Assembly (NCBI RefSeq): GCF_001417735.1
Contig: NZ_BBUZ01000027.1
Span: 186,001-250,000 of the forward strand
DNA: 64,000 nt
Direction: 5' to 3'
Source of the DNA: Streptomyces sp. NBRC 110028
GTDB taxonomy: Bacteria > Actinomycetota > Actinomycetes > Streptomycetales > Streptomycetaceae
A program made the position numbers and the translations under genes. Shown here piece after piece: positions 49,377 to 58,688 of this stretch. Numbering within the stretch: position 1 is the stretch's first letter; every line of letters starts with the position of its first letter. The notes beneath the pieces were generated by a model. That model was not told the DNA's origin. It searched no databases and saw only the letters and a program-made list of their open reading frames with translations.

Positions 49377-50609
49377 TCACCAATCCGTCATCGAGCCGTC
49401 GAGCCGTCGCGCGACGGGCAGGTAGGCGGGTTCGTACGGGAAGCCGGCGGCGAGCGGTTCGTCCACCTCGACTCCGAGGCCGGGCCGGTCGCCGGGGTGC
49501 AGATGTCCGTCGGCGTAGGACCACGCGTGCCGGAACACCTCGTGCACGACCGGCTCGTAGCCCATGTACTCCTGGATGGCGAAGTTCGGTGTGGCCAGGC
49601 CCACGTGCAGCGACGCGGCCAGCGCCACCGGGGACACGTCCGAGGGGCCGTGCGGGCCGAGCCGTATCTGCCAGATCTCGGCGAGGGCCGCGATCCGCCG
49701 CAGATGGCTGATCCCGCCCGCGTGGCTCACACAGGTCCGTACGAAGTCGATCAGCTGTTCGGTGATCAGTGACTGGCATTCCCAGACCGTGTTGAACACC
49801 TCGCCGATCGCCAGCGGCACGGTGGTGTGCTGCCGCACATGCCGCAGGACCTGCTGGTTCTCCGCGGGGGTGACATCCTCCAGCCAGAACAGGTCCGCCT
49901 CTTCCAGCGCGCGGCCGAGCCGGGCGGCCTGGCCGGGGGTGAGGCGGTGGTGCACATCGTGCAGCACCTTCAGCTCGGGCCCCACATGCTCCCGCACCGC
50001 GCCGAGGACCTTCGGCGCGTGCCGGAGGTAGGCGTCGGCGTCCCACACCTCCTCCACCGGGGCGGCGCCCCGGCCGGCCGGCTCGTACCCCCGGCCGCTG
50101 CGGCTCACCCCGTACACGGTGTCCAGGCCGGGGACACCGCTCTGCGCCCGCACCGCGCGGAACCCCTCCGCACGCCGGGCGTCGACCGAGTCCAGCAGCT
50201 GCGGGACGTCCCAGCCGGTGGCATGGGTGTAGGTGAGGATCCGGTCACGGACCGCGCCGCCCAGCAGCTGGTAGACGGGCTGGCCGGTGGTCTTGCCCTT
50301 GATGTCCCACAGCGCCATGTCCACCGCTCCGATGGACGTCATGGTCACCGGGCCGCGCCGCCAGTAGACCCCGCGGTAGAGGTACTGCCAGGTGTCCTCG
50401 ATCCGCGCCGGGTCGCGGCCGATCAGCAGCGGCGCCACATGGTCCCGCAGATACGAGGCCACGGCCAGCTCACGGCCGTTGAGCGTGGCGTCGCCCCAGC
50501 CGACGAGGCCTTCGGCGGTGGTGATCTTGAGGGTGACGAAGTTACGGCCGGGGCTGGTCACCAGCACCTCGGCGCCTGTGATGGTGTCCTGTCGGGGCGT
50601 CGCGCTCAT
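49377..50609 (-). CDS. D-mannonate dehydratase, enolase superfamily (ManD-type)
   Basis: A 410-residue protein from ATG 50609, overlapping the previous stop (ATGA). Metal ligands Asp218 (LHDVHHRLTP), Glu244 (FWLEDVTPAEN) and Glu270 (LAIGEVFNT) have the canonical 26-residue spacing; His220 is the expected acid/base. Other marks: TGWD, QSGVPGLDTVYG, GPHGPSDVSPVALAASLHV and PLAAGFPYEPAYLPVARRLDGSMTDW-like C-terminus. It dehydrates mannonate (some members prefer gluconate) to 2-keto-3-deoxygluconate. Confidence 0.9.
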   Translation of the reverse strand: MSATPRQDTITGAEVLVTSPGRNFVTLKITTAEGLVGWGDATLNGRELAVASYLRDHVAPLLIGRDPARIEDTWQYLYRGVYWRRGPVTMTSIGAVDMALWDIKGKTTGQPVYQLLGGAVRDRILTYTHATGWDVPQLLDSVDARRAEGFRAVRAQSGVPGLDTVYGVSRSGRGYEPAGRGAAPVEEVWDADAYLRHAPKVLGAVREHVGPELKVLHDVHHRLTPGQAARLGRALEEADLFWLEDVTPAENQQVLRHVRQHTTVPLAIGEVFNTVWECQSLITEQLIDFVRTCVSHAGGISHLRRIAALAEIWQIRLGPHGPSDVSPVALAASLHVGLATPNFAIQEYMGYEPVVHEVFRHAWSYADGHLHPGDRPGLGVEVDEPLAAGFPYEPAYLPVARRLDGSMTDW

Positions 50610-51604
50610 CGGGCCACCGCCACCACGTGGTGCAGCGGCTCGCCCGCGGCCAGCCGGCCGATGTTGGCGGCGATGTCGGCGGCGCGGCCGATGAAGGTCT
50701 GGCGGGTGAGGCCGGAGGAATGCGGTGTCATCAGCACGTTGTCCAGCGTCTCGAAGGGATGCTTGCTCGGGGCGCCGGTGTGTCCGTTCGTCGGGTACCG
50801 GTACCAGACGTCGAGCGCGGCGGCCCCGATGGTGTGCGCGCGCAAGCTCCGGTACAGCGCGTCCTCGTCCACGACGGGACCGCGTCCGACATGGACCAGC
50901 ACCGAGGACGGGCCCATCCGGGACAGCTCGGCCTCGCCGATGAGCCCGGTGGTCTCCGGGGTGAGCGGCGCCGACACCACGACCACGTCGGAGGCGTCCA
51001 GCAGCGCGCCGAGGTCGTCGTTGGCCCCGGCCCACACCAGCCCCTCGGCCGCCGCGTCCACCTCTCCGCGCCGGGTGACCGCCACCCCGCGCGCGCCGAA
51101 GGCCCGGAACCGCTGCCAGCAGCGGGCACCGATGTGGCCGAAGCCGACGAAGCCGACGGTGGCCGCGGACAGCGAGTCCATCCAGGGGGAGCGCGGATCG
51201 TGTGCGGGGGAGTCCCACACCGCGTGGCGCAGCGCCCGGTGCTGGCGCAGAAAGCCGCGGCGCAGCAGGATCGCGGACGATACGGCGTACTCGGCGATCG
51301 AGTCCTCGTGGTGGAAGGTGTTGGCCACCTGGGTGCCGGGCGGCAGCGCCGTCAGGTCGATCTTGTCCGTCCCCGCACCGGCCGTGTGGACCAGCCGCAG
51401 CCGGGTGGCGAGGGCGGCCGTCCGGGCGGTGCACTGCCCCGCCACCAGCACCTCCGCGTGGCCCACCACGGCCTCGACCGCCTCCGCGTCCCGGGGGTCG
51501 GGCCAGTGGGTGACCGTACCCGCCGGAAGGGCGGCCTCGAACGCGTCGCGCAGCGGACGCAGATTGGCGTCGGCGACCACCACGGTCAGCGGCTCGGCCG
51601 TCAT
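50606..51604 (-). CDS. D-2-hydroxyacid dehydrogenase (phosphoglycerate dehydrogenase-like)
   Basis: A 332-residue NAD-dependent enzyme from ATG 51604, overlapping the LacI stop. The cofactor loop VGFVGFGHIGARCWQRFRAF, the catalytic Arg region DVVVVSAPLTPETTGLI, Glu in GRGPVVDEDALYRSL and His in MTPHSSGLTRQT are visible. It reduces a 2-keto acid or oxidises a 2-hydroxy acid. In this operon it may act on a sugar-acid intermediate; the substrate is not known. Confidence 0.88.
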   Translation of the reverse strand: MTAEPLTVVVADANLRPLRDAFEAALPAGTVTHWPDPRDAEAVEAVVGHAEVLVAGQCTARTAALATRLRLVHTAGAGTDKIDLTALPPGTQVANTFHHEDSIAEYAVSSAILLRRGFLRQHRALRHAVWDSPAHDPRSPWMDSLSAATVGFVGFGHIGARCWQRFRAFGARGVAVTRRGEVDAAAEGLVWAGANDDLGALLDASDVVVVSAPLTPETTGLIGEAELSRMGPSSVLVHVGRGPVVDEDALYRSLRAHTIGAAALDVWYRYPTNGHTGAPSKHPFETLDNVLMTPHSSGLTRQTFIGRAADIAANIGRLAAGEPLHHVVAVAR

Positions 51605-52632
51605 GGGGTGTCCTTCCCCGCCGCCACCGCGGCCCTCTCCGGGAGGGAGTGCGCCGGGCCGGTGGACCCGCGCACGATGAGCTGGGTGGGCAGCCGCAGG
51701 GTGCGCGGGGTCTGCCGTTCGCCGCCGAGGATCTGTCCCAGCAGCTCGTGGCCGAGCGCACCGGCCCGGGCCATCGGCACCGCGATGCTGGTCAGGGACG
51801 GCTGCGCCACGTCGGCGAACGGGATGTCGTCGACCCCGACGACGCTCAGCCGCTCGGGCACGCTCAGCCCCAGCGCCCGCGCCCCGGCGATCACGCCCAG
51901 GGCCATCAGGTCGTTGTGCGCGATCACGGCGGACGCTCCCGATGCCATGACGCTCGCCGCGGCGGCCTTCCCGCCCGCCGCCGTCTCGGCCTGCCAGCCC
52001 AACAACTCCAGCTCCAGCCCGGCCCGTTCGGTCTCGGCGCGGATCAGCGCGACCCGGTGGGAGTTGGACCAGGAGCGCTGCATGCCCTGGACGTAGGCGA
52101 TCCGCCGGTGGCCGAGCGCGGCCAGGTATTCCACGGCCTGGCGCAGCCCGTGGGCGGCGTCGGCGATCACGCAGTCGGCGCCGGCCGTCTCACGGTTGAC
52201 CAGGACGACGGGTGTCCGTCCGCACAGGTCGAGGACTTCGTCCGCGTCCAGCCGGGGCGAGCACACGATCAGGCCGTCGACCTGCCCCGTCAGGTGCGCG
52301 ATCACCTCGCGCTCACGGCCCGGGTCGAGATCGGTGTCGGCGAGGACGACGGTCTGCCGGCGGCGCCAGCCCTCGCCCTGCGCGGCCTTCACGAACGATC
52401 CGAAGACGGGGTTGGCGATGTCGGGGACGACGACGGCGACGGTGGCGGTCTCCGCGCCGGTGGGGGCCTCGGCGGCACGGGCCACTGGCGGTTCGTATCC
52501 CAGCTCTTGTGCAACCGTCAGCACCTTGCGCAAGGTCCGCGGTCCGAGCCGGTCCGGGTTGCTGAAGGCCCGGGAGGCCGTGGAGAGCGCCACATTGGCG
52601 CTTTTGGCGACGTCGGTGAGGGTGGGGGCCAT
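51601..52632 (-). CDS. LacI-family transcriptional regulator
   Basis: A 343-residue protein from ATG 52632. The N-terminal helix-turn-helix and hinge are seen in TLTDVAKSANVALSTASRAF and VAQELGYEPP. The effector domain is a periplasmic-binding-like fold (VAVVVPDIANPVFGSFVKAA; VVGVDDIPFADVAQPSLTSI). It heads the sugar-acid operon, with ATGA-type overlaps linking it to the next two genes, so it probably represses its own operon until the inducing sugar acid is present. Confidence 0.92.
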   Translation of the reverse strand: MAPTLTDVAKSANVALSTASRAFSNPDRLGPRTLRKVLTVAQELGYEPPVARAAEAPTGAETATVAVVVPDIANPVFGSFVKAAQGEGWRRRQTVVLADTDLDPGREREVIAHLTGQVDGLIVCSPRLDADEVLDLCGRTPVVLVNRETAGADCVIADAAHGLRQAVEYLAALGHRRIAYVQGMQRSWSNSHRVALIRAETERAGLELELLGWQAETAAGGKAAAASVMASGASAVIAHNDLMALGVIAGARALGLSVPERLSVVGVDDIPFADVAQPSLTSIAVPMARAGALGHELLGQILGGERQTPRTLRLPTQLIVRGSTGPAHSLPERAAVAAGKDTP

Positions 52633-52706
52633 GGCGGCCCGCTACCGGTGGGAGGAGGGGGTGCGGGTGAACGACATAGTGCATGGTGTTCACCACCCGG
52701 CAACCT

Positions 52707-52734
52707 TGTCAACGCTTGCCGAAACATTGGCAAG
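52707..52734 (-). promoter_or_regulatory. Operator/promoter region of the LacI sugar-acid operon
   Basis: CTTGCCGAAACATTGGCAAG (52715-52734) is an inverted repeat with 6-bp perfect arms. Beside it on the minus strand lies TTGACA (complement of 52707-52712), a consensus -35. A second imperfect dyad, GTCAA-CGC-TTGCC, overlaps both. The main repeat ends on the first base of the pyc terminator stem. Confidence 0.6.
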
Positions 52735-52773
52735 GCCCCGGTCCGGTGGGCCGAAGCGCACCGGACCGGGGCC
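52734..52773 (-). terminator. Terminator of pyruvate carboxylase gene
   Basis: A 15-bp perfect stem (52734-52748 with 52759-52773) and a 10-base loop lie directly downstream of pyc and separate it from the LacI operon that follows on the same strand. Confidence 0.85.
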
Positions 52774-52787
52774 GAGAGGCGTGGCCG

Positions 52788-55700
52788 TCAGCCGAGGTCG
52801 ACCAGCAGGTCACCGCCCTCCACCTGCTGGATGGCGTTGATGGCCACCCGGGAGACCCGGCCGGACTTCGGCGCGGCGATGGTGGCCTCCATCTTCATCG
52901 CCTCGATGGTCGCCACGGTGGCACCCGCCTCGACCTGGTCGCCCTCGGCGACGGTCAGCGTCACCACTCCGGCGAACGGCGCGGCCACATGGCCCGGGTT
53001 GCTCTTGTCGGCCTTCTCGGTGGCCGGGATGTCGGAGGCCGCGGAGGTGTCCCGGACCTGGATCGGGCGCAGCTGGCCGTTCAGGGTGGACATCACCGTC
53101 CGCATGCCGCGCTCGTCGGCCTCGCCGATGGCCTCCAGCTCGATGAGCAGCCGCACCCCGGGCTCCAGGTCCACGGTGTACTCCTTCCCCGGGCGGATCC
53201 CGTAGAAGAAGTCCTTGCTGTCCAGCACGCTGGTGTCGCCGAACGTCTCCCGGTGGGCCTCGAACTCCTTCGTCGGGCCGGGGAACAGCAGCCGGTTCAG
53301 GGTCGTGCGGCGGTCGTCGGCGAGCTGCCGCCGGTCCTCGGCGGACAGCTCCTCCGTCGTCGGCCTGGCCTCCGCGCGGCCCTCCAGCGCCTTGGTGCGG
53401 AAGGGCTCCGGCCAGCCGCCGGGCGGGCTGCCCAGCTCGCCGCGCAGGAAGCCGATGACCGAGTCCGGGATGTCGAACTTGTTGGGCTCGGCCTTGAAGT
53501 CCTCCGGCGACACCCCGGCCCCCACCAGGTGCAGCGCGAGGTCGCCGACGACCTTGGAGGAGGGGGTGACCTTCACCAGGTGGCCGAGCATGCGGTCGGC
53601 GGCGGCGTACATCGCCTCGATGTCCTCGAAGCGGTCGCCGAGGCCGAGCGCGATGGCCTGGGTGCGCAGGTTGGACAGCTGGCCGCCGGGGATCTCGTGG
53701 TGGTAGACGCGCCCGGTCGGCGAGGCGAGACCCGCCTCGAACGGTGCGTAGACCTTGCGCACGCTCTCCCAGTACGGCTCCAGCCCGCCGATCGCCTCCA
53801 GGTCGAGGCCGGTGGGCCGGTCGGAGTGGTCGGTGGCGGCCACGATCGCCGACAGCGAGGGCTGTGAGGTGGTGCCCGCCATGGACGCCACCGCCCCGTC
53901 CACCGCGTCCGCCCCGGCCTGGATCGCGGCCAGATACGTGGCGAGCTGGCCGCCCGCGGTGTCATGGGTGTGGATGTGCACCGGCAGGTCGAACTCCCGG
54001 CGCAGCGCGGACACCAGCTTCGCGGCGGCCGGGGCGCGCAGCAGCCCCGCCATGTCCTTGATGGCCAGCACATGCGCGCCCGCGTCCACGATCTGCTCGG
54101 CGAGCCGCAGATAGTAGTCCAGGGTGTACAGCTTCTCCGACGGATCGGACAGATCGCTGGTGTAGCACAGCGCCACTTCGGCGACCGCGCTGCCGGTGCC
54201 CCGTACCGCCTCGATGGCGGGGCGCATCTGCCCGATGTCGTTGAGCGCGTCGAAGATCCGGAAGATGTCGATGCCGGTGGCGGTGGCCTCCTGTACGAAG
54301 GCGTCCGTGACCTCGGTCGGGTACGGGGTGTACCCGACGGTGTTGCGGCCGCGCAGCAGCATCTGCAGACAGATGTTGGGCACCGCCTCGCGCAGCGCGG
54401 CCAGCCGCTCCCAGGGGTCCTCGGCGAGGAACCGCAGTGCCACGTCGTAGGTGGCGCCGCCCCAGCACTCCAGCGACAGCAGTTCCGGCACGGTGTGCGC
54501 CACCGCCGGGGCCACCGCGAGGAGGTCCTTGGTGCGCACGCGGGTGGCCAGCAGCGACTGGTGTGCGTCCCGGAAGGTGGTGTCGGTGACCCCGATCCGC
54601 GGCGACTCGCGCAGCCACCGTGCGAAACCCTCCGGGCCCAGCTCGGTGAGGGTCTGCTTGGACCCGGCGGGCGGCGCCCCGTCGGGCACCGGCGGCAGCT
54701 TCCCGGCCGCGTCGATCAGTTGGGGCCGCGGGCCGTGCGGCTTGTTGACCGTGACGTCGGCGAGATAGGTGAGCAGCTTGGTGCCGCGGTCGGCGGAGTG
54801 GCGCGCGGTCAGCAGATGCGGCCGCTGCTCGATGAACGAGGTGGTGACCCTGCCGGCCTGGAAGTCCGGATCGTCCAGCACGGCCTGGAGGAACGGAACG
54901 TTGGTGGACACCCCGCGGATACGGAACTCCGCCACCGCCCGCCGGGCCCGCCCGATGGCATGGCTGAAGTCGCGGCCCCGGCAGGTCAGCTTCACCAGCA
55001 TCGAGTCGAAGTGGGCGCTGATCTCGGCGCCGGCGTGGGTGGTGCCGCCGTCGAGGCGGATGCCCGAGCCGCCCGGCGAGCGGTAGGCGCTGATCATGCC
55101 GATGTCCGGGCGGAAGCCGTTGGCCGGGTCCTCGGTGGTGATCCGGCACTGCAGGGCGGCGCCACGCAGATAGACGGTGTCCTGCGACAGGCCGAGGCCG
55201 GGCAGGGTCTCCCCGCTCGCGATCCGCATCTGCGACTGGACGAGGTCGACATCGGTGATCTCCTCGGTCACCGTGTGCTCGACCTGGATCCGCGGGTTCA
55301 TCTCGATGAAGACATGGTTGCCGTCGCGGTCCAGCAGGAATTCCACGGTGCCCGCGTTGCGGTAGCCGATCTGCCGGGCGAACTTCACCGCGTCCCCGCA
55401 GATGCGTGCCCGCAGTTCCGGGCCGAGGTGTGGCGCGGGCGCCATCTCGATGACCTTCTGGTGGCGGCGCTGCAGCGAACAGTCCCGTTCGAACAGGTGC
55501 ATGACATTACCCTCGGCGTCGGCGAGGATCTGCACCTCGATATGGCGGGGCTCGACGACCGCCTTCTCCAGGAAGACCGTCGGGTCCCCGAACGCCGACT
55601 CGGCCTCGCGGGCCGCCGCCTCGATCGACTCGCGCAGCAGCCGGGGCTCCTCGACCCGCCGCATCCCGCGCCCGCCACCGCCCGCGACGGCCTTGACGAA

Positions 55701-56165
55701 CACCGGGAAGCCCAGCTCTTCCGCCGCCCGCACCAGCTCGTCCACATCCGAGGAGGGTTCCGAGGAGCCGAGCACCGGCACCCCCGCCGCCCGGGCCGCG
55801 GCCACCGCCCGCGCCTTGTTGCCGGTCAGCTCCAGGATGTCCGCGCTCGGGCCGATGAAGGTGATCCCCGCCTCCTCGCACGCCCGTGCGAGGTCGGGGT
55901 TCTCGGACAGGAACCCGTAGCCGGGGTACACGGCGTCGGCACCGGCCTGCCGCGCCGCGCGGACGATCTCCTCCACGGACAGATAGGCCCGCACGGGATG
56001 GCCCGGCTCACCGATCTCATACGCCTCATCGGCCTTGAGCCGGTGCAGCGAGTTGCGGTCCTCGTGGGGGAACACCGCGACGGTTCTCGCCCCCAGTTCA
56101 TAGCCGGCGCGGAACGCCCGAATGGCGATTTCTCCACGGTTGGCGACCAGCACCTTGCGGAACAT
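52788..56165 (-). CDS. pyc: Pyruvate carboxylase
   Basis: A 1125-residue multidomain enzyme from ATG 56165 (AGGAAGGG upstream). It carboxylates pyruvate to oxaloacetate. Domains in order: biotin carboxylase (about 1-450; KVLVANRGEIAIRAFRA, VKAVAGGGGRGMR, the RDCSLQRRHQKVIE and EMNPRIQVEHTVTEE motifs), carboxyltransferase (about 525-800; TDTTFRDAHQSLLATR, ECWGGATYD, IKDMAGLL, HTHDTAGGQLATYL), a PYC_OADA region, and a C-terminal biotinyl domain with the biotinylated Lys in EAMKMEATI. Length is normal. It has its own terminator. Confidence 0.96.
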   Translation of the reverse strand: MFRKVLVANRGEIAIRAFRAGYELGARTVAVFPHEDRNSLHRLKADEAYEIGEPGHPVRAYLSVEEIVRAARQAGADAVYPGYGFLSENPDLARACEEAGITFIGPSADILELTGNKARAVAAARAAGVPVLGSSEPSSDVDELVRAAEELGFPVFVKAVAGGGGRGMRRVEEPRLLRESIEAAAREAESAFGDPTVFLEKAVVEPRHIEVQILADAEGNVMHLFERDCSLQRRHQKVIEMAPAPHLGPELRARICGDAVKFARQIGYRNAGTVEFLLDRDGNHVFIEMNPRIQVEHTVTEEITDVDLVQSQMRIASGETLPGLGLSQDTVYLRGAALQCRITTEDPANGFRPDIGMISAYRSPGGSGIRLDGGTTHAGAEISAHFDSMLVKLTCRGRDFSHAIGRARRAVAEFRIRGVSTNVPFLQAVLDDPDFQAGRVTTSFIEQRPHLLTARHSADRGTKLLTYLADVTVNKPHGPRPQLIDAAGKLPPVPDGAPPAGSKQTLTELGPEGFARWLRESPRIGVTDTTFRDAHQSLLATRVRTKDLLAVAPAVAHTVPELLSLECWGGATYDVALRFLAEDPWERLAALREAVPNICLQMLLRGRNTVGYTPYPTEVTDAFVQEATATGIDIFRIFDALNDIGQMRPAIEAVRGTGSAVAEVALCYTSDLSDPSEKLYTLDYYLRLAEQIVDAGAHVLAIKDMAGLLRAPAAAKLVSALRREFDLPVHIHTHDTAGGQLATYLAAIQAGADAVDGAVASMAGTTSQPSLSAIVAATDHSDRPTGLDLEAIGGLEPYWESVRKVYAPFEAGLASPTGRVYHHEIPGGQLSNLRTQAIALGLGDRFEDIEAMYAAADRMLGHLVKVTPSSKVVGDLALHLVGAGVSPEDFKAEPNKFDIPDSVIGFLRGELGSPPGGWPEPFRTKALEGRAEARPTTEELSAEDRRQLADDRRTTLNRLLFPGPTKEFEAHRETFGDTSVLDSKDFFYGIRPGKEYTVDLEPGVRLLIELEAIGEADERGMRTVMSTLNGQLRPIQVRDTSAASDIPATEKADKSNPGHVAAPFAGVVTLTVAEGDQVEAGATVATIEAMKMEATIAAPKSGRVSRVAINAIQQVEGGDLLVDLG

Positions 56166-56334
56166 GTCCCATCCCTTCCTACTGCCCGGTACGAACACAG
56201 CCTGCTCGCGACACTACTGCTGCCCCGCACGCCGGAGGGCACCCTTGTGATCCAGTTCGCACCTCGGGCATGGTGCCCAGGGGACCGAACGGCGTTCCCC
56301 GGAAAGTCCGCAGGCCGCTCCGAGGAGGACCATC

Positions 56335-57537
56335 GTGAGTGCCCCGTCGTCCGCGCCCCACCAGGCCCCGCCGTACCCCCGGCAGCGCGCCAACTACGTC
56401 GACCCCCCGCCCGCACTCGTCACCGGGCCCGCCGTCAGCCCGCTCCGCTTCGTCGGCGGCAGTACGGGATGGCTCGTCACCGGATACCACGAGGCCCGCG
56501 AGGTGCTGCGGGACCCGCGCTTCAGCGCCGAGCGGTGGCGCGGTGACGACACGGTGCGGCCCATCTCGCAGACCGTCCGGGAGAACCACGGCAACGGTCC
56601 GGGGTCGTTTCTGGCCATGGACGCTCCCGAACACAGTCACTATCGCGGGTTACTCACCCGCTACTTCACGGTACGGCGGATGCGCGCCCTCGAACCCCGG
56701 ATCGACGGCATCGTCACCGATTGCCTCGACGCCCTTCAGGCCGCGGGGAAACCGGCCGACCTGGTGGAACACTTCGCGCTGCCGGTCCCCTCGCTGGTGA
56801 TCTGCGAAATGCTCGGCGTGCCCTACGCGGAGCGCGCGACATTCCAGCGGGCCAGCGCGCAGATCCTGGTCCAGGACCAGACGGGCGGCCAGTTCGACCA
56901 GGGGATGCGTACGATCACCGGATTCCTCGGCGAACTGACCGCCGGCAAGCGGCGCGCTCCCCGGGACGACCTGATCTCGTATCTCACCTCCGTCGGCGAG
57001 CTGTCCGACGTCGAGATCGTCAACATGGCGGCGCTGCTGCTCGTCGCGGGCCATGAGACCACCACCAACATGCTCTCCCTCGGCACCTTCACCCTGCTGC
57101 GGAACCCCGAGCAGATGCGACGGCTGCGCGAGGACGACGCGCTGGTGCCCGGCGCGGTCGAGGAACTGCTGCGCTATCTGAGCATTGTCAACGCCTTCCC
57201 GGTCCGGATCGCGCTGGAGGACGTCGAGGTCGGTGGCGTCACCATCACGGCGGGCCAGAGCGTGGCGGTCTCCGTCCCGGCCGCGAACCGGGACCCCGCC
57301 CTGGTGGACGAGCCCCACACGCTCGACGTCGCCCGCCCCCGCAGCAGCCACCTCGCGTTCGGATACGGCATCCATCAGTGCCTCGGCCAGAACCTGGCCC
57401 GGATCGAGTTGGCGGCGGGCTACCGCGGACTGCTCGGCCGGTTCCCGGACCTCGCGCTCGCGGTGGCGCCGGAGGAGGTGCCGATGCGCAGCGACATGGT
57501 CATCTACGGTGCCCATGAACTGCCCGTCACCTGGTGA
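56335..57537 (+). CDS. Cytochrome P450, CYP105-like
   Basis: A 400-residue protein from GTG 56335, preceded by GAGGAGGA. Motifs: MDAPEHSHYRGLLTRYFTVRRM (C helix), AGHETTTNMLSLG (I helix), EELLRYLS (ExxR) and haem loop FGYGIHQCLGQNLARIEL with the cysteine ligand. It is clearly related to the P450 at 24499-25725. Unlike the other two P450 genes here it has no ferredoxin gene. It carries a TTA codon (56650-56652). Substrate unknown. Confidence 0.9.
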   Translation: MSAPSSAPHQAPPYPRQRANYVDPPPALVTGPAVSPLRFVGGSTGWLVTGYHEAREVLRDPRFSAERWRGDDTVRPISQTVRENHGNGPGSFLAMDAPEHSHYRGLLTRYFTVRRMRALEPRIDGIVTDCLDALQAAGKPADLVEHFALPVPSLVICEMLGVPYAERATFQRASAQILVQDQTGGQFDQGMRTITGFLGELTAGKRRAPRDDLISYLTSVGELSDVEIVNMAALLLVAGHETTTNMLSLGTFTLLRNPEQMRRLREDDALVPGAVEELLRYLSIVNAFPVRIALEDVEVGGVTITAGQSVAVSVPAANRDPALVDEPHTLDVARPRSSHLAFGYGIHQCLGQNLARIELAAGYRGLLGRFPDLALAVAPEEVPMRSDMVIYGAHELPVTW

Positions 57538-57595
57538 ACACCTGGCGCCCGGCCACGCTTGACAAATGTTCTTGCCGTACCGGCACATAGGGTCC

Positions 57596-58189
57596 ATGGC
57601 AGATCAGGACATTCCCGGGGTGCTGAGCGCCGTCGGCCCGCGGCTGCGGGCGCTGCGGCGGGAGCGCGGGGCCACCCTGGCCCAGCTGAGCGAGACCACC
57701 GGGATCTCGCTCTCCACCCTCTCGCGGCTGGAGTCGGGGCAGCGCAAGCCCTCGTTGGAACTGCTGCTGCCCCTGGCCAAGGCCCACGGCGTCCAGCTGG
57801 ACGAGCTGGTCGGCGCGCCGCCCACCGGCGACCCCCGCATCTATCCGCGCCCCTTCACCCGGCACGGGCAGACGTTCGTGCCGCTGACGCGCTATCTCGG
57901 TGGGCTGCACGCCTACAAGCAGGTCCTGCCCGGCCGGGCGCCGGACGCCGACGCCCGGCCTTCGCAGGCGGTGCACGAGGGCTACGAATGGCTGTACGTG
58001 CTCTCGGGCAAGCTGCGCCTCGCCCTCGGCGAGCACGATCTGACGCTCACCGCGGGCGAGGCGGCCGAGTTCGACACCCGTACGCCCCACGGCTTCGCCA
58101 GTGCGAGCGCACAGCCCGTCGAATTCCTCAGCCTCTTCGGCGCCCAGGGCGAGCGCATGCATGTGCGCGCCCGCCCGTCCGGCGACTGA
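57596..58189 (+). CDS. XRE-type regulator with C-terminal cupin
   Basis: A 197-residue protein if started at ATG 57596; an upstream ATG (57566) exists. The helix-turn-helix spans about residues 12-68 (LRALRRERGATLAQLSETTG, SLSTLSRLESGQRKPSLELL). The cupin domain follows (HEGYEWLYVLSGKLRLALGE, LTAGEAAEFDTRTPHGFASA). TTGACA at 57559-57564 and a CATAGG-like -10 just before 57596 suggest a leaderless message. Such regulators often control neighbouring oxidoreductases or permeases; here the next gene is a remnant. Confidence 0.82.
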   Translation: MADQDIPGVLSAVGPRLRALRRERGATLAQLSETTGISLSTLSRLESGQRKPSLELLLPLAKAHGVQLDELVGAPPTGDPRIYPRPFTRHGQTFVPLTRYLGGLHAYKQVLPGRAPDADARPSQAVHEGYEWLYVLSGKLRLALGEHDLTLTAGEAAEFDTRTPHGFASASAQPVEFLSLFGAQGERMHVRARPSGD

Positions 58190-58202
58190 CCCCTTTCCGA
58201 GG

Positions 58203-58510
58203 TCACCCGGCGTAGACGTCCTCCACGAAGCGGCCCTCGGCCATCAGGCCGTCCAGCCAGCGCTGTGCCGCCGCGTCGTCGGCGCCGAGGGTGTGGGCCA
58301 CGTACACCGACCGGAAGGCCTCCCGCACCCCGGGGGCCATCCGGGCGCCGTCGCCGCACACGTACACCTCGGCGCCCCCCTCCAGCAGCCGCCAGATCTC
58401 GTCGGCGTCGGCGGCGACGCGGTGCTGGACGAAGCGATGGCCGTCGACGGGAGCCCGGCTGAACGCCGGGCGCAGGGACACTGCGCCGGCGGCCTCGGCG
58501 GCGCGCAGAT
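58203..58510 (-). pseudogene. Tail of a BM3-type P450 reductase (CypD-like), remnant
   Basis: About 100 codons encode only the C-terminal end of an NADPH-cytochrome P450 reductase of the self-sufficient BM3 type: SLRPAFSRAP, RFVQHRVAADADEIWRLLEG, GAEVYVCGDGARMAPGVREA and the closing GRFVEDVYAG. The FAD and NADPH binding core and the P450 part are absent, and the frame has no start codon of its own. Upstream it meets a plus-strand LuxR remnant. The intact protein would exceed 1000 residues. Confidence 0.7.
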
Positions 58511-58665
58511 GTCCCGGCAGACCGGCCAGACCGTGGACGGCGTCAACTACCACCTCACCCGGCTCTTCCGGCGTTGGGGCGTCGGCAACCGCGCGGAGCC
58601 GGTGGCCCGGGCGTAAGTGCTCGGCGTACCGGCCCCTGGGGTCTGGCCGCCGGAACCCCGCCTGA
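58507..58665 (+). pseudogene. C-terminal remnant of a LuxR-type regulator
   Basis: Plus-strand frame from 58507 reads TGQTVDGVNYHLTRLFRRWG, then NRAEPVARA and a TAA stop at 58614-58616. This is the recognition half of a LuxR helix-turn-helix. Beyond the stop, the same frame continues with VLGVPAPGVWPPEPRL, which fits the normal tail of these proteins, so the TAA may be a nonsense change (TAC to TAA). All of the protein before the third helix is missing. Confidence 0.5.
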
Positions 58666-58688
58666 GGGCACTGTGCACCGGCGGTGGC

